From Candidatus Omnitrophota bacterium (GTDB lineage Bacteria > Hinthialibacterota > Hinthialibacteria > Hinthialibacterales > Hinthialibacteraceae), in assembly GCA_040755155.1 (NCBI GenBank), contig JBFMBP010000134.1, positions 52,771-116,770 on the forward strand: a stretch of DNA of 64,000 bases, read 5' to 3'. The notes beneath the pieces were generated by a model, which had not been told where the DNA came from, searched no databases, and was given only the letters and a program-made list of their open reading frames with translations. Numbering within the stretch: the first letter of the stretch is position 1; each line of letters begins with the position of its first letter. The translations under genes and the position numbers were made by a program. Below are positions 43,906 to 52,510 of this stretch, piece after piece.

Positions 43906-46905
43906 ATGTTGAAATCGATATTCAAATCATGCGCCTTATTCACCATACTCCTATTGGGCGTAAGCGCATCGTTTGGCGATGAAATTATCCTGAAGGCGCA
44001 AACCGCCGCCGCTCAAAAGGGCGATACCATAGTTTATGAAGCGACGCTCAAAACTACTTCTCCGATTCGCGCCTATTTTCTTCAGATTCAGTTCGAAGGC
44101 GCTGCCATCTCCTCTCCCGCCGTTTCCAATGAAGCAGACTGGACGAACGCCAGCGCCGCTGGCGCCCCCGTTACGGATGTCCAATTCGAAAATAATCTTG
44201 TAACCATCCAATCTTCCTTGATTGGGAAAGACTCGGCTTTCAATAGCGCCGATGGCGCCGTTGTCGCCACGCTCAGCGTCAAGGCGGAGGCGGCCGGCTT
44301 GCTGAAAGCCGCAATCGTCAACGCCAAATTCTTCGCCGATGGCTTCAATCAGCCTCTCGGTCTGGCTTCCGCCATCTCCTACGCCCAACCGGACGCCGTA
44401 GAAATTACCGCCGGTCCGGGAGTAACGAAACCGGGAGATTTGGATAAAAACGGATATCGAGACGGCGAAGATTTGATTATTCTCTACGATCTGATCGTCA
44501 AAGCGATTTTTGGGGAAACAATCAATGCGGACGACTTCTCTGTAGCCGATCTTTTCGTTGACCAGATATTAGATGGCGAAGACGTTATCGTTCTGTACGA
44601 TTTGATCGTCTACGATATTTTTAATCCCGGAAAATCTTTCCGCCGCAGCGCAAAGACCGTTCGCCCCTTTTCTGTAATGCCTGAAACGGCTCAGCAAATC
44701 GTGATCGATTCTATCGAAGCGCCTGAAAATGGTTCATTTGAATTGGATTTCAATGTAATAGGCGCCGTTAACGGTACCTCATTCACTTTTTCCGTCAGTT
44801 ACGATCCTGCCGTAGTGGAATATCAACCAACGTTGGATTTCGCCCAGGGCGTCGCCGCCTCCTGGCCATCGATAAAGGTAACTCATCTAAAAAAAGACAA
44901 TCTCGGTTATTTTGTTATTATCGCTGTTTATTCGGATGGATTCACTCAAGGTCAAATCATTAATGGCGATGGCCTGCTATTTACCGTTAAAGGCAAAATC
45001 GTAGGAGCAGCCGGATCTACGACCACATTTGCGATTCCTACCAATACCGGCGGTTTAAGCAGCGCCGCCGTCAGCGGCGGCATTATTACTGTAATACCCG
45101 CCGCCGAGCTGACGCCGACTCCGGAAATCCCGACGCCCACGCCCGAAATGCCGACGGCTACGCCAGTCGTCGTTCCAACGTCTACGCCGACGAACACTCC
45201 GACAGCTACAGCTACGGCGACGAACACGCCCACGGCTACATCGACCAATACCCCGGCGCCGACAGCCACGCCCGAATCGCCGACGGCAACGCCGCCGCCA
45301 ACGAATACGCCCACATCCACTCCAACGCCTGAATCTCCCACGGCCACGCCCGTGATTCCAACCAATACGCCCACGGCTACGTTTACTCCGACAGCTGCGC
45401 CGACCAATACGCCGACAGCGACGGCGACGGCAACGCCGGAATCGCCCACGGCTACGCCCGTAATTCCGACCAGTACGCCAACTCCTGAATCTCCCACGGC
45501 AACGCCCGTGATTCCAACCCAAACTCCAACAGCGACGCCGACGAATACGCCGACAGCGACGGCGACAAATACGCCATTGCCCACATCGACGCCGACGCCG
45601 GAATCGCCCACGGCTACGCCTATAGCGCCCACAAGCACACCAACTCCAGTACCTCCAACCAATACGCCGGTTCCGCCGCCGACCAACACGCCGACGCCGG
45701 TTCCGACGGCGACGAATACGCCGCTTCCGGCTCCGACTAACACACCGGTTCCGCCGCCAACCAATACGCCGACGCCGGTTCCGCCGCCGACCAACACGCC
45801 GACGGTTGCGCCTACGAACACTCCGGTTCCGCCGCCGACGAGCACTCCAACGATGGCGCCTACGAATACTCCAGTTCCACCACCGACGAATACGCCGGTT
45901 CCATTGCCGACGAATACGCCTACGGCGACGCCGACAATAGCGCCAACCAATACGCCAGTGGCGCCAACCTTCACGCCAACAGCGACGCCCACTGAGATTC
46001 CAGTTCCACCTTCGCCGACGCCAACAGTAACGCCGACGCAGCCCGCAGCTACTCCCACGCCGTTGCGCGTAGTAGAGGCGGATCGCGGTTTGGTCATGTT
46101 GTCTCAGTTAGGCTTGTTCATCGATAGGGGTTACGAAACCGGTAAATTGCAGGATACGCCAAGCATAATCGTGGATCCGATCGATCTCGAAATCATCGGC
46201 AATCAACCGCTGATCCTAACGAAAAAAGGAAAAGCCTATCTTAACGGCGAAAATCTGAAATTGACGGACAATGGCGGGGCGCCGCTGGCGCAGTTCGGCG
46301 ATTATCTCGATCTCGAACCTACCAGCGGCGATCTGTCCGGATATCTTGCGCTTGACCGCTATGGCCGCATCCACGCCTTTGGCAATGCGGCTTATTTCGG
46401 CAGCCAGGTCTTCGTACAAACATTGAATCTCGGACGTATAACCGTCAAACAACCTGCGCCCATCGCCGTCGATCTCGAAGTGGTGGAAAACGCGGGAGTG
46501 GATGCGGGTTATTACGTTCTCGCCAGCGACGGACAGCTCCTATCTTTCGGCGGCGTTCCCGCGATGGATAGAGTCCCCGCCAGCTTTGGATCGGTTGTCG
46601 CTTTGGATCTGATCGTTGAGTCCGGATCGGTTGCCGGTTATCGCGTGATGAACTACCTTGGCCGAGTCATGAAATATGACTTGGCGACAAAGACGTTTGG
46701 CGAACCCACGATAGGAATTCGCGTCGATAAAGAACCGCACGTCGTCGACTTCGCCGTTGTCTCGGATACGATATTCATCCTCAATGAATTCGGCGTTATT
46801 TTTGCGCCGCAGACGGGAGAAGTCATCGGCAAGACCGGCGATTTCGACAATTGGCTGGGAACGAAAGGTTTCTTCGATCTGGAAGCGGGAACGATCGGTA
46901 ACTGA
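43906..46905 (+). CDS. Cohesin-dockerin-cohesin surface protein with long PT-rich linker
   Basis: The 999-residue protein has a signal peptide (about 1-22). A cohesin-like sandwich follows at 24-160. Residues about 175-245 are a dockerin-like pair of F-hands: LDKNGYRDGEDL keeps D-x-D-x-N and D9/D12, while the second loop (DLFVDQILDGED) is partly degenerate. A second cohesin-like domain (about 261-395) is followed by about 320 residues of Thr-Pro-rich linker with NTPT/ESPTATP repeats. The C-terminal 280 residues look like a beta-propeller-type or jelly-roll region (LDRYGRIHAFG and VLASDGQLLSFGG repeats). ATG 43906 has CGGAGG upstream. It is probably secreted and anchors partners; no enzyme domain is present. 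Confidence 0.87.
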   Translation: MLKSIFKSCALFTILLLGVSASFGDEIILKAQTAAAQKGDTIVYEATLKTTSPIRAYFLQIQFEGAAISSPAVSNEADWTNASAAGAPVTDVQFENNLVTIQSSLIGKDSAFNSADGAVVATLSVKAEAAGLLKAAIVNAKFFADGFNQPLGLASAISYAQPDAVEITAGPGVTKPGDLDKNGYRDGEDLIILYDLIVKAIFGETINADDFSVADLFVDQILDGEDVIVLYDLIVYDIFNPGKSFRRSAKTVRPFSVMPETAQQIVIDSIEAPENGSFELDFNVIGAVNGTSFTFSVSYDPAVVEYQPTLDFAQGVAASWPSIKVTHLKKDNLGYFVIIAVYSDGFTQGQIINGDGLLFTVKGKIVGAAGSTTTFAIPTNTGGLSSAAVSGGIITVIPAAELTPTPEIPTPTPEMPTATPVVVPTSTPTNTPTATATATNTPTATSTNTPAPTATPESPTATPPPTNTPTSTPTPESPTATPVIPTNTPTATFTPTAAPTNTPTATATATPESPTATPVIPTSTPTPESPTATPVIPTQTPTATPTNTPTATATNTPLPTSTPTPESPTATPIAPTSTPTPVPPTNTPVPPPTNTPTPVPTATNTPLPAPTNTPVPPPTNTPTPVPPPTNTPTVAPTNTPVPPPTSTPTMAPTNTPVPPPTNTPVPLPTNTPTATPTIAPTNTPVAPTFTPTATPTEIPVPPSPTPTVTPTQPAATPTPLRVVEADRGLVMLSQLGLFIDRGYETGKLQDTPSIIVDPIDLEIIGNQPLILTKKGKAYLNGENLKLTDNGGAPLAQFGDYLDLEPTSGDLSGYLALDRYGRIHAFGNAAYFGSQVFVQTLNLGRITVKQPAPIAVDLEVVENAGVDAGYYVLASDGQLLSFGGVPAMDRVPASFGSVVALDLIVESGSVAGYRVMNYLGRVMKYDLATKTFGEPTIGIRVDKEPHVVDFAVVSDTIFILNEFGVIFAPQTGEVIGKTGDFDNWLGTKGFFDLEAGTIGN

Positions 46906-46975
46906 GAGCATATTATAGAAAGAAAAGAGGCCCATTGGTATGTACTCTATAAGATCGATGCGGGAGTTTACGAAT

Positions 46976-48088
46976 ATGAATCGCAAATGGATGCCGATAT
47001 TCATTCTTGGCGCATTGTCCGTTCTCTGGTTGACGCCTATGGCTGTTCAGGCGCAGGGCAACGATTTCAACGCGCATTACCATCGATATTTGTTCTATAA
47101 CTTGGGGATGTCCGCCCGCTCCGCCGGCATGGGCGGCGCATACAGCGCCCTGCGGGGAGGGGAACTCGGCCTTCTCGGAAATCCCGCCAGTTTAGGCTTT
47201 CTGGAAAATCGCCTGGCGATATTGAAAGGCGATCTGGATGAAATTTCGGGATCGACTTCGCTGCCGTCTCCCAACGCGAGAGGATTCGACTCTTCCACAA
47301 GCGACTCCAATATTTGGAGCATCGGCGCCGGAGGCGCTTATCCCTTTGAGTGGGGCGCCTTGGGCTTGAATTACAACTATCGCGATGACGATAGAGATAT
47401 CGGTTCTTTCGATAGGGGAACTTTCGATATGGGCATGTCCAGCGAGGTAAGCCGGCATGACATATCCCTTTCCGCCGCTTATCGCTATATGGACGAACTT
47501 TCCTTTGGATACCGTTACAGCTATATCGATTGGAATATGGATACGAACATAACAGACTTGACCAACTTTGGTTCTTTGCCCGGCGTGGAGGAAGAATTCT
47601 CCGGTCACCGCAATCAGTTCGGCGTTCAGTACAGCGTCAACGAAACCCTGATGCTGGGTTTGGACGGATACCTTGGGCTGGGCGATTGGGACGTTAATGG
47701 CGGTTCTTCCGGCGATGCGGATTCCTGGGCCGTTCGCGCTGGCGCCGCCTGGAATCCGTTGATCGATCTCCCGCTTTTAATCGCTTTCGACGTCAAGTAT
47801 GAAAACCGGGAATTCACTGGCGGCGGTACGGAAGACGATTTATGGGGCCTCCATTTGGGCGCCGAATATGAAGTTATTGAAAATCTCTATCTGCGCGCCG
47901 GATACCTCTTCGAAGATTTCGATTATACGGAGAATAGCGGTTTCGGCGCGAGTCCCTCCGTAAGCGGCTTCTCCGGCGGTTTGGGCTATATGTACGAAGC
48001 CATTTCGCTCGATTACGGCTTCCTCTATACCGATACCGGCGGCGACGGCGATTTTATGCACGTCTTCGGTTTGGTTTACGAATTTTAG
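46976..48088 (+). CDS. Outer-membrane beta-barrel protein (PorV/OmpP1-like)
   Basis: The 370-residue protein has a signal peptide (about 1-27, VQA/Q) and alternating amphipathic strands (FGYRYSYIDW, GLDGYLGLGDW, YLRAGYLFEDFDY) ending in an aromatic residue (GLVYEF), as outer-membrane barrels do. The N-terminal segment GMSARSAGMGGAYSAL with LGNPASLGFLE matches the PorV/FadL-like group of transport or secretion-associated barrels. Cargo is unknown. It follows the cohesin-dockerin gene by 70 bp on the same strand, which suggests a surface link (inference). Confidence 0.85.
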   Translation: MNRKWMPIFILGALSVLWLTPMAVQAQGNDFNAHYHRYLFYNLGMSARSAGMGGAYSALRGGELGLLGNPASLGFLENRLAILKGDLDEISGSTSLPSPNARGFDSSTSDSNIWSIGAGGAYPFEWGALGLNYNYRDDDRDIGSFDRGTFDMGMSSEVSRHDISLSAAYRYMDELSFGYRYSYIDWNMDTNITDLTNFGSLPGVEEEFSGHRNQFGVQYSVNETLMLGLDGYLGLGDWDVNGGSSGDADSWAVRAGAAWNPLIDLPLLIAFDVKYENREFTGGGTEDDLWGLHLGAEYEVIENLYLRAGYLFEDFDYTENSGFGASPSVSGFSGGLGYMYEAISLDYGFLYTDTGGDGDFMHVFGLVYEF

Positions 48089-48118
48089 TTTTTAAGAGAA
48101 TCCGATCGGCTCAAGAAT

Positions 48119-48147
48119 GGGGGCGCACCGTTTTGCGCCCCTTTTCC
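48119..48147 (+). terminator. Terminator after the outer-membrane protein gene
   Basis: GGGGCGCA and TGCGCCCC form a stem with a short loop; the T-run is weak. Confidence 0.65.
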
Positions 48148-48196
48148 ATATTGCCATTTCCAATTTCATTACCTCCCATCAAGGAAAACATAGAAG

Positions 48197-48940
48197 ATGA
48201 AGGCTGTTATTCTCGCCGCTGGAAAAGGAACCCGTATGCGGCGCATTACGGATACTTTGCCCAAACCGTTAACGCCCGTCGGCGGCAAGAGACTTCTGGA
48301 ATGGATCGTCTCCGCCATTCGCAAGGCGGACGTCCATGAGTTCGTTATCGTTACCGGGTATCTTGCGCAAACAATAGAAGAATACTTTGGAAACGGCGCG
48401 GCTTTCGGCGTCGATATTCAATACGTTCGCCAGGAAATCCAGAATGGCACCGCTGGGGCGTTGCGGCTCGCTCGCAACGCTGTTGGAGTAGAGCCGTTCC
48501 TGTTGACCTTCGGCGATATCCTCGCCTCGTTTCCCAATTATCCCCGCATGATCGAAGAATTTCGCAAGAACCGTCCCGATGGCCTGCTCGCCGTCAATCA
48601 GGTTGACGATCCCCATCTGGGAGCGGCGGTTTATTTCGAGGAACCGTCGATGAGAATCACGCAGATTGTGGAAAAGCCGCCCTACGGAACCTCCGCCTCG
48701 AACTGGAACCAGGCGGGGCTATTCATCTTCGATCCGTGCATTTTTTCTTGTATCGATAATCTTTCGCTCTCAACGCGGGGCGAATATGAATTGACGGAAG
48801 CAGTCGCCCAATCCATTGCGGCGAGAAAAGAGATGCGCGCTTTGAAATTGAGCGGCTATCGCTGCGAGATCGGCGCGCCGGAAGACCTTGAATGGATGGA
48901 AAACATGTTCCGGCAAAATCCTCATTTTCTTGAAAAATGA
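48197..48940 (+). CDS. Sugar-phosphate nucleotidyltransferase (RmlA/GlmU-N-like)
   Basis: The 247-residue protein has the signature AVILAAGKGTRMRRITDTLPKPL, then FLLTFGDILAS (metal aspartate) and QIVEKPPYG. It joins NTP to a sugar-1-phosphate. GalK makes galactose-1-phosphate, so the nearby galactokinase could supply its substrate (inference). It lacks the left-handed helix domain of GlmU. Copy B of the R1 repeat begins at its stop codon. Confidence 0.88.
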   Translation: MKAVILAAGKGTRMRRITDTLPKPLTPVGGKRLLEWIVSAIRKADVHEFVIVTGYLAQTIEEYFGNGAAFGVDIQYVRQEIQNGTAGALRLARNAVGVEPFLLTFGDILASFPNYPRMIEEFRKNRPDGLLAVNQVDDPHLGAAVYFEEPSMRITQIVEKPPYGTSASNWNQAGLFIFDPCIFSCIDNLSLSTRGEYELTEAVAQSIAARKEMRALKLSGYRCEIGAPEDLEWMENMFRQNPHFLEK

Positions 48941-49092
48941 GCTTCTAGCAAAAATGATTAATTCCGTTTTTTTTCATTCTCCCCCCAAGTTTGGGGGGAG
49001 TTAGAGGGGGGTTGATTTTGTTAGACTTAAAACAACCCCCTCCTAACCTCCCCCATGCTTGGGGGAGGAATAAAAGAATTTTGCATGAGATT
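48939..49092 (+). repeat. R1 element, copy B
   Basis: It matches copy A in order and in the two AAGYTTGGGGG palindromes, and lies in the same orientation. Its left end overlaps the preceding stop codon; its right end is 9 bp from galK's ATG. Confidence 0.85.
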
Positions 49093-49100
49093 TAAATAAT

Positions 49101-50423
49101 ATGACAATTTCTTCCAACACGAATCGCTTCACTGTTTACGCTCCCGGTCGCGTCAATCTTCTCGGAGAACATACCGACTACAATGGTTTGCCCGTTTTAC
49201 CGATGGCTATCGATCGCCGCATCCGCGTTTATGGCGCACCCCGTATGGACGCTATGGTCGCCGCCTCGCGGGAAGATATACCGCAAGAGAGCGTAGAATT
49301 CGCGCTTCGCAGCCCCATCCCCAAGCATCCGCAAGGGCATTGGATCAATTACGTCAAGGCGGGAATGCAGGGCGTTCTCGATTCGCTTACTCAGTCGGAA
49401 ACGCAGGAAATTCGCGGCTGCGACTTGATGGTGAGCGGAACCATTCCCCAAGGCGTGGGATTGTCTTCCTCCTCGGCGCTGGTAGTCGCCTCGGCGCTGG
49501 CGCTTCTAAAAGCCAATCGGATCGATAGGCCGCCGATCGCCCTGGCGGAGCAGATGGCCGAAGCGGAGCATTATACGGGAACTCGCGGAGGCGGGATGGA
49601 TCAAGCGGCCTGTTTGTTAAGCCGGGCGGGGCATCTATTGAAGATCGATTTTTTCCCGTTGCGCGCCGCTCCCGTTTCCTTGCCCGACGGCGTTACGGTA
49701 GTGATCTGCGACAGCCTCATCCGCGCCAAAAAAAGCGAAACGGCGTTGAAGGCGTATAATCTCCGCGCCTTGGAATGCCGCTTTGCGGTTCTGTTGCTGC
49801 GCCGGTTTTTGCATCGAAAAGGCGATCCCGCCGATTTTCAACGGCTCGGCGACTTGTTGCTGCCGCCTTGGAATCTTGGCTATCCCGAATTGGCGCGCTT
49901 GGCGGAAGAAGCGCTAAAGGATAGCTACGGCTACTCCGAATTATGCTCCGCTTTGGGCGATGAGGAGGCGATTCGCTCGCTTTTGCTGGATTATTCCTTT
50001 GATGATGACGGAGAGAACTTGAGTTTCGCTTGCGGCAAGCGTTTCCGTCATGTCATTCGGGACGCGCAACGGGTGGAATTGGGAAAGCGGTTGCTGCAAG
50101 AGAGAAACGTTCGGGGATTCGGACGCTTGATGAACGAGGGGCATGACAGCGCCCGCAACGATTTTGAAATCTCCCGCCCGGAATTGGATAGGCTCACGGA
50201 AGCGGCGCGGGAACAGGGCGCCTTGGGTTCCCGTCTGACGGGAGCAGGCTTCGGCGGATGCACCGTGAACCTGGTCTACAGCGACGAAGCCGAGCGCTTC
50301 CGGCAAGCCATGTATGAATCCTGTTACGCCATGACGCAGCCCAAGCCGCCCATAGAAGAAACCGTCCTGAATACCGATCCCGCCGATGGAGCGCAGGTTG
50401 TCAATGAATCTTCTATTTGTTAA
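49101..50423 (+). CDS. galK: Galactokinase
   Basis: The 440-residue GHMP kinase phosphorylates galactose with ATP. The substrate signature PGRVNLLGEHTDYNGLPVL, the phosphate loop PQGVGLSSSSALVVASAL and the C-terminal GSRLTGAGFGGC are all present. The TYAPGRVNLLGE-type N-terminus fits ATG 49101. No Shine-Dalgarno stands at the usual distance; the nearest GGGGGAGGA is about 30 nt away in the repeat. Inverted copies of the R1 element lie within 10-15 bp of both ends. No galT or galE is in the window. Confidence 0.93.
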   Translation: MTISSNTNRFTVYAPGRVNLLGEHTDYNGLPVLPMAIDRRIRVYGAPRMDAMVAASREDIPQESVEFALRSPIPKHPQGHWINYVKAGMQGVLDSLTQSETQEIRGCDLMVSGTIPQGVGLSSSSALVVASALALLKANRIDRPPIALAEQMAEAEHYTGTRGGGMDQAACLLSRAGHLLKIDFFPLRAAPVSLPDGVTVVICDSLIRAKKSETALKAYNLRALECRFAVLLLRRFLHRKGDPADFQRLGDLLLPPWNLGYPELARLAEEALKDSYGYSELCSALGDEEAIRSLLLDYSFDDDGENLSFACGKRFRHVIRDAQRVELGKRLLQERNVRGFGRLMNEGHDSARNDFEISRPELDRLTEAAREQGALGSRLTGAGFGGCTVNLVYSDEAERFRQAMYESCYAMTQPKPPIEETVLNTDPADGAQVVNESSIC

Positions 50424-50436
50424 CAACCATTCGATT

Positions 50437-50589
50437 GAGCCTCTTGCAAAACTCTATTATTCCTCCCCCAAGCTTGGGGAAGGTCAGGAGGGGGTTGAGA
50501 TAAGTCTAAGAAAATCAACCCCCCTCTAACTCCCCCCAAGTTTGGGGGGAGAATTTAAAAGCGGATTTTATAAATTTTGCAAGAGCCTC
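50437..50589 (-). repeat. R1 element, copy C (inverted relative to A and B)
   Basis: The reverse complement matches copy A: GAGGCTCTTGCAAAA ends, two AAGCTTGGGG-type palindromes and GGTTGA/TCAACC blocks. It starts 14 bp after the galK stop. Confidence 0.85.
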
Positions 50590-50722
50590 GATTTAGTTGA
50601 ATTTATTTGGATAAATACTTCTCCGCTAAACCAATTTACTCCCGTCTGGACAAAGGAGCGAAGATTGGAGTACATTGGTTGTTCGATTTATTATGATTTT
50701 TTTTGATAAAGGAGAAATTAAA

Positions 50723-51259
50723 ATGAAAAAGACCGTTCTCATCCTCTGCCTCGTCAGCCTCGCCGCCTTGGCCGGATTCGTGGCGGAAAAGCAAGCCGCC
50801 AAGATGGAATTCGACTCCAACACAATCCAAATCGGCATGATCGTCTCCGATCTGCCCGCCTCATTGACATTCTATAAGGAAATATTGGGCTTCATGCAAG
50901 AAGCCGACCGGCCTTCTTTTGACGTAAACGCCGATTTCGGCAAAAAGTCGGGACTGACGGATTCGCTCCCCATTCACGTCGAAGTGCTGAAATTGGGAGC
51001 GGGTTCCGAATCGACGCAGCTGAAACTGATGACCTTCGGCGAGAAGGCTAAAAAGCAGGAAAACGATTACATCTCCACCCACACCGGCGTTCAGTACCTC
51101 ACCATTCGGGTGAAGAATCTCACGCCTTTCGTGGAAAGCATTAAAAAACATAACGTAAAATTCGCCGGTGAAACCCCCATTCCCCTCGGCGACAATCATT
51201 TCGTCCTAGTGAAAGACCCCGATGGAACCTTCGTCGAATTGATCGGGCCGATGAAATAA
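50723..51259 (+). CDS. Secreted VOC-family (glyoxalase-like) protein
   Basis: The 178-residue protein has a signal peptide (about 1-22) and a single VOC domain (about 35-178: IGMIVSDLPASLTFYKEILGF, then VQYLTIRVKNL and FVLVKDPDGTFVELIG). One VOC domain has half the metal site, so a dimer is expected. VOC proteins include glyoxalases, dioxygenases and antibiotic-binding proteins; function here is unknown. AAAGGAGAAATTAAA precedes the ATG. Confidence 0.88.
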   Translation: MKKTVLILCLVSLAALAGFVAEKQAAKMEFDSNTIQIGMIVSDLPASLTFYKEILGFMQEADRPSFDVNADFGKKSGLTDSLPIHVEVLKLGAGSESTQLKLMTFGEKAKKQENDYISTHTGVQYLTIRVKNLTPFVESIKKHNVKFAGETPIPLGDNHFVLVKDPDGTFVELIGPMK

Positions 51260-51270
51260 GCGATAGCGGA

Positions 51271-51316
51271 TAAAAAACGATTAAGGGGGGACCCACCGCG
51301 TCCCCCCTCGTTTTTA
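51271..51316 (+). terminator. Terminator after the VOC gene
   Basis: AAAAAACGATTAAGGGGGGA pairs with TCCCCCCTCGTTTTT: a GC-rich stem flanked by an A-run and a T-run. Confidence 0.85.
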
Positions 51317-51390
51317 GATAAACGAATATAAATAAAGCAGGGCGGGTTTAAAGGTAAGCGTTACACGTCCTATTTTTAAAACATCTCAAA

Positions 51391-51607
51391 CTTAGAGCGT
51401 TTGCTGGATTACATAGATAGGTAGAGCATTTCAAAGCCAATCACATTCTAACGCCATATTAACGCGCTATCATTGTCTGAATCTGGATATCCTGGATGAA
51501 AGGATGAACAGGATTCTTTTATCCTGAAAATCCTGAAAATTCTGGCCATCCAAATTCTGACATACAACCAGAAAATCGCGTCTACTCAATCCTGAAACGC
51601 TCTAAAA
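51391..51607. repeat. MITE-like element with TTAGAGCGTTT ends
   Basis: The ends CTTAGAGCGTTTGCTGGATT and AATCCTGAAACGCTCTAA are imperfect inverted repeats. The core holds TATCCTGGATGAAAGGATG- and CCTGAAAATCCTGAAAAT-type repeats. It fills most of a 436-bp gene-free stretch between the VOC gene and the HEAT gene. Confidence 0.55.
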
Positions 51608-51624
51608 ACAGTAAAGTATTGAAG

Positions 51625-51674
51625 AACAAAACCGCCGCGTCCAGATAGTCTATCCAAGCGCGGCGGCGTTTTGT
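51625..51674 (-). terminator. Terminator after the HEAT-repeat gene
   Basis: ACAAAACGCCGCCGCG pairs with CGCGGCGGTTTTGT (minus strand), giving a strong stem ending in a T-run. Confidence 0.75.
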
Positions 51675-51695
51675 ACGAAGAGGTTCTAATAAAAC

Positions 51696-52484
51696 TTACA
51701 GTCCCAAAGCCTGTTTCAGCAGCGTTTGCTTATCGGCGGACAAGCTGCCCAATTCGCCAGCAATAGCTTTGATTACGCTGGCGATTTGCAGTTCCTGCGC
51801 GGCGCGGGCGGCGGCGGCGGTGAGGATGTAATCGTCGCCGCGGATGGCTTCCAATAGCAGGGGCAAGCTCTCTTCCCGGCGCAATAACACAGCGCCGCGC
51901 AGCGCTCCGGCGCGCACTTGGTGCGGCTCTTTGACGGCGCGCAGGCGGTCGTAGATGGCCAGAGCTTCTTTGCACAGGCCTTGCGCCGTGAGCGCTTCCG
52001 CGCAGCGGAACAAGCCTTCGCAAAACGCGAGTTGATTGGCCTTGGGCGTTTTGTCCAAGGCGGCGATAATCGCCTCGCCGCTATCGACGGTTCCGATTTT
52101 GCCTAAAGCGCGGGCGGCGGCTTGGGCGACGACGGCATCGTCGTTCGCCAGCAATTGAGTCAGAGCGGCGATGGCTTTCGTATCGCGGCGCACGCCGATG
52201 CTGCCGATGACGCCCACTAGCGGCAAACCTTTTAGTTTGCCCAGCGCATCGCGGAAAGCGTCGTCGACGGACGGATCGGGTATCGTTTCCATGGCATAGC
52301 GCGCCATATGCGATTGATCTGCGTCGCCAAGCATGGCGGCCAGCGGCGCAACATCCTCTTTCGTCGCGACGCGGGCCAGTTCCCGGCAAGCGTTAGCGAC
52401 GGATTTTCGCGATCCCGAAGCGGCGGCCAGCAGATTTTTCTTCTCCACGGCGGCGGTGATGACGGTATTGGCTATATTCAACAT
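51696..52484 (-). CDS. HEAT-repeat protein
   Basis: The 262-residue protein is a chain of helical HEAT-like repeats: ELARVATKEDVAPLAAMLGD, IAALTQLLANDDAVVAQAA and LPLLLEAIRGDDYILTAAAA. There is no signal peptide or catalytic motif, so protein binding in the cytoplasm is likely. ATG 52484 has AAGGAG upstream. It is 26 bp downstream of a Tat oxidoreductase gene and probably co-transcribed with it. Confidence 0.88.
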   Translation of the reverse strand: MLNIANTVITAAVEKKNLLAAASGSRKSVANACRELARVATKEDVAPLAAMLGDADQSHMARYAMETIPDPSVDDAFRDALGKLKGLPLVGVIGSIGVRRDTKAIAALTQLLANDDAVVAQAAARALGKIGTVDSGEAIIAALDKTPKANQLAFCEGLFRCAEALTAQGLCKEALAIYDRLRAVKEPHQVRAGALRGAVLLRREESLPLLLEAIRGDDYILTAAAARAAQELQIASVIKAIAGELGSLSADKQTLLKQALGL

Positions 52485-52510
52485 AATCGATTCTCCTTCA
52501 TTTGTTGGCT

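Noticed and set aside
44952-46097. A 381-codon minus-strand frame rich in Gly and Val opposite the PT linker
   Set aside because: It is the reverse reading of the ACG-CCG-type Thr-Pro repeats; repeats with no stop codons give long frames on both strands. It lacks any domain or start signal.
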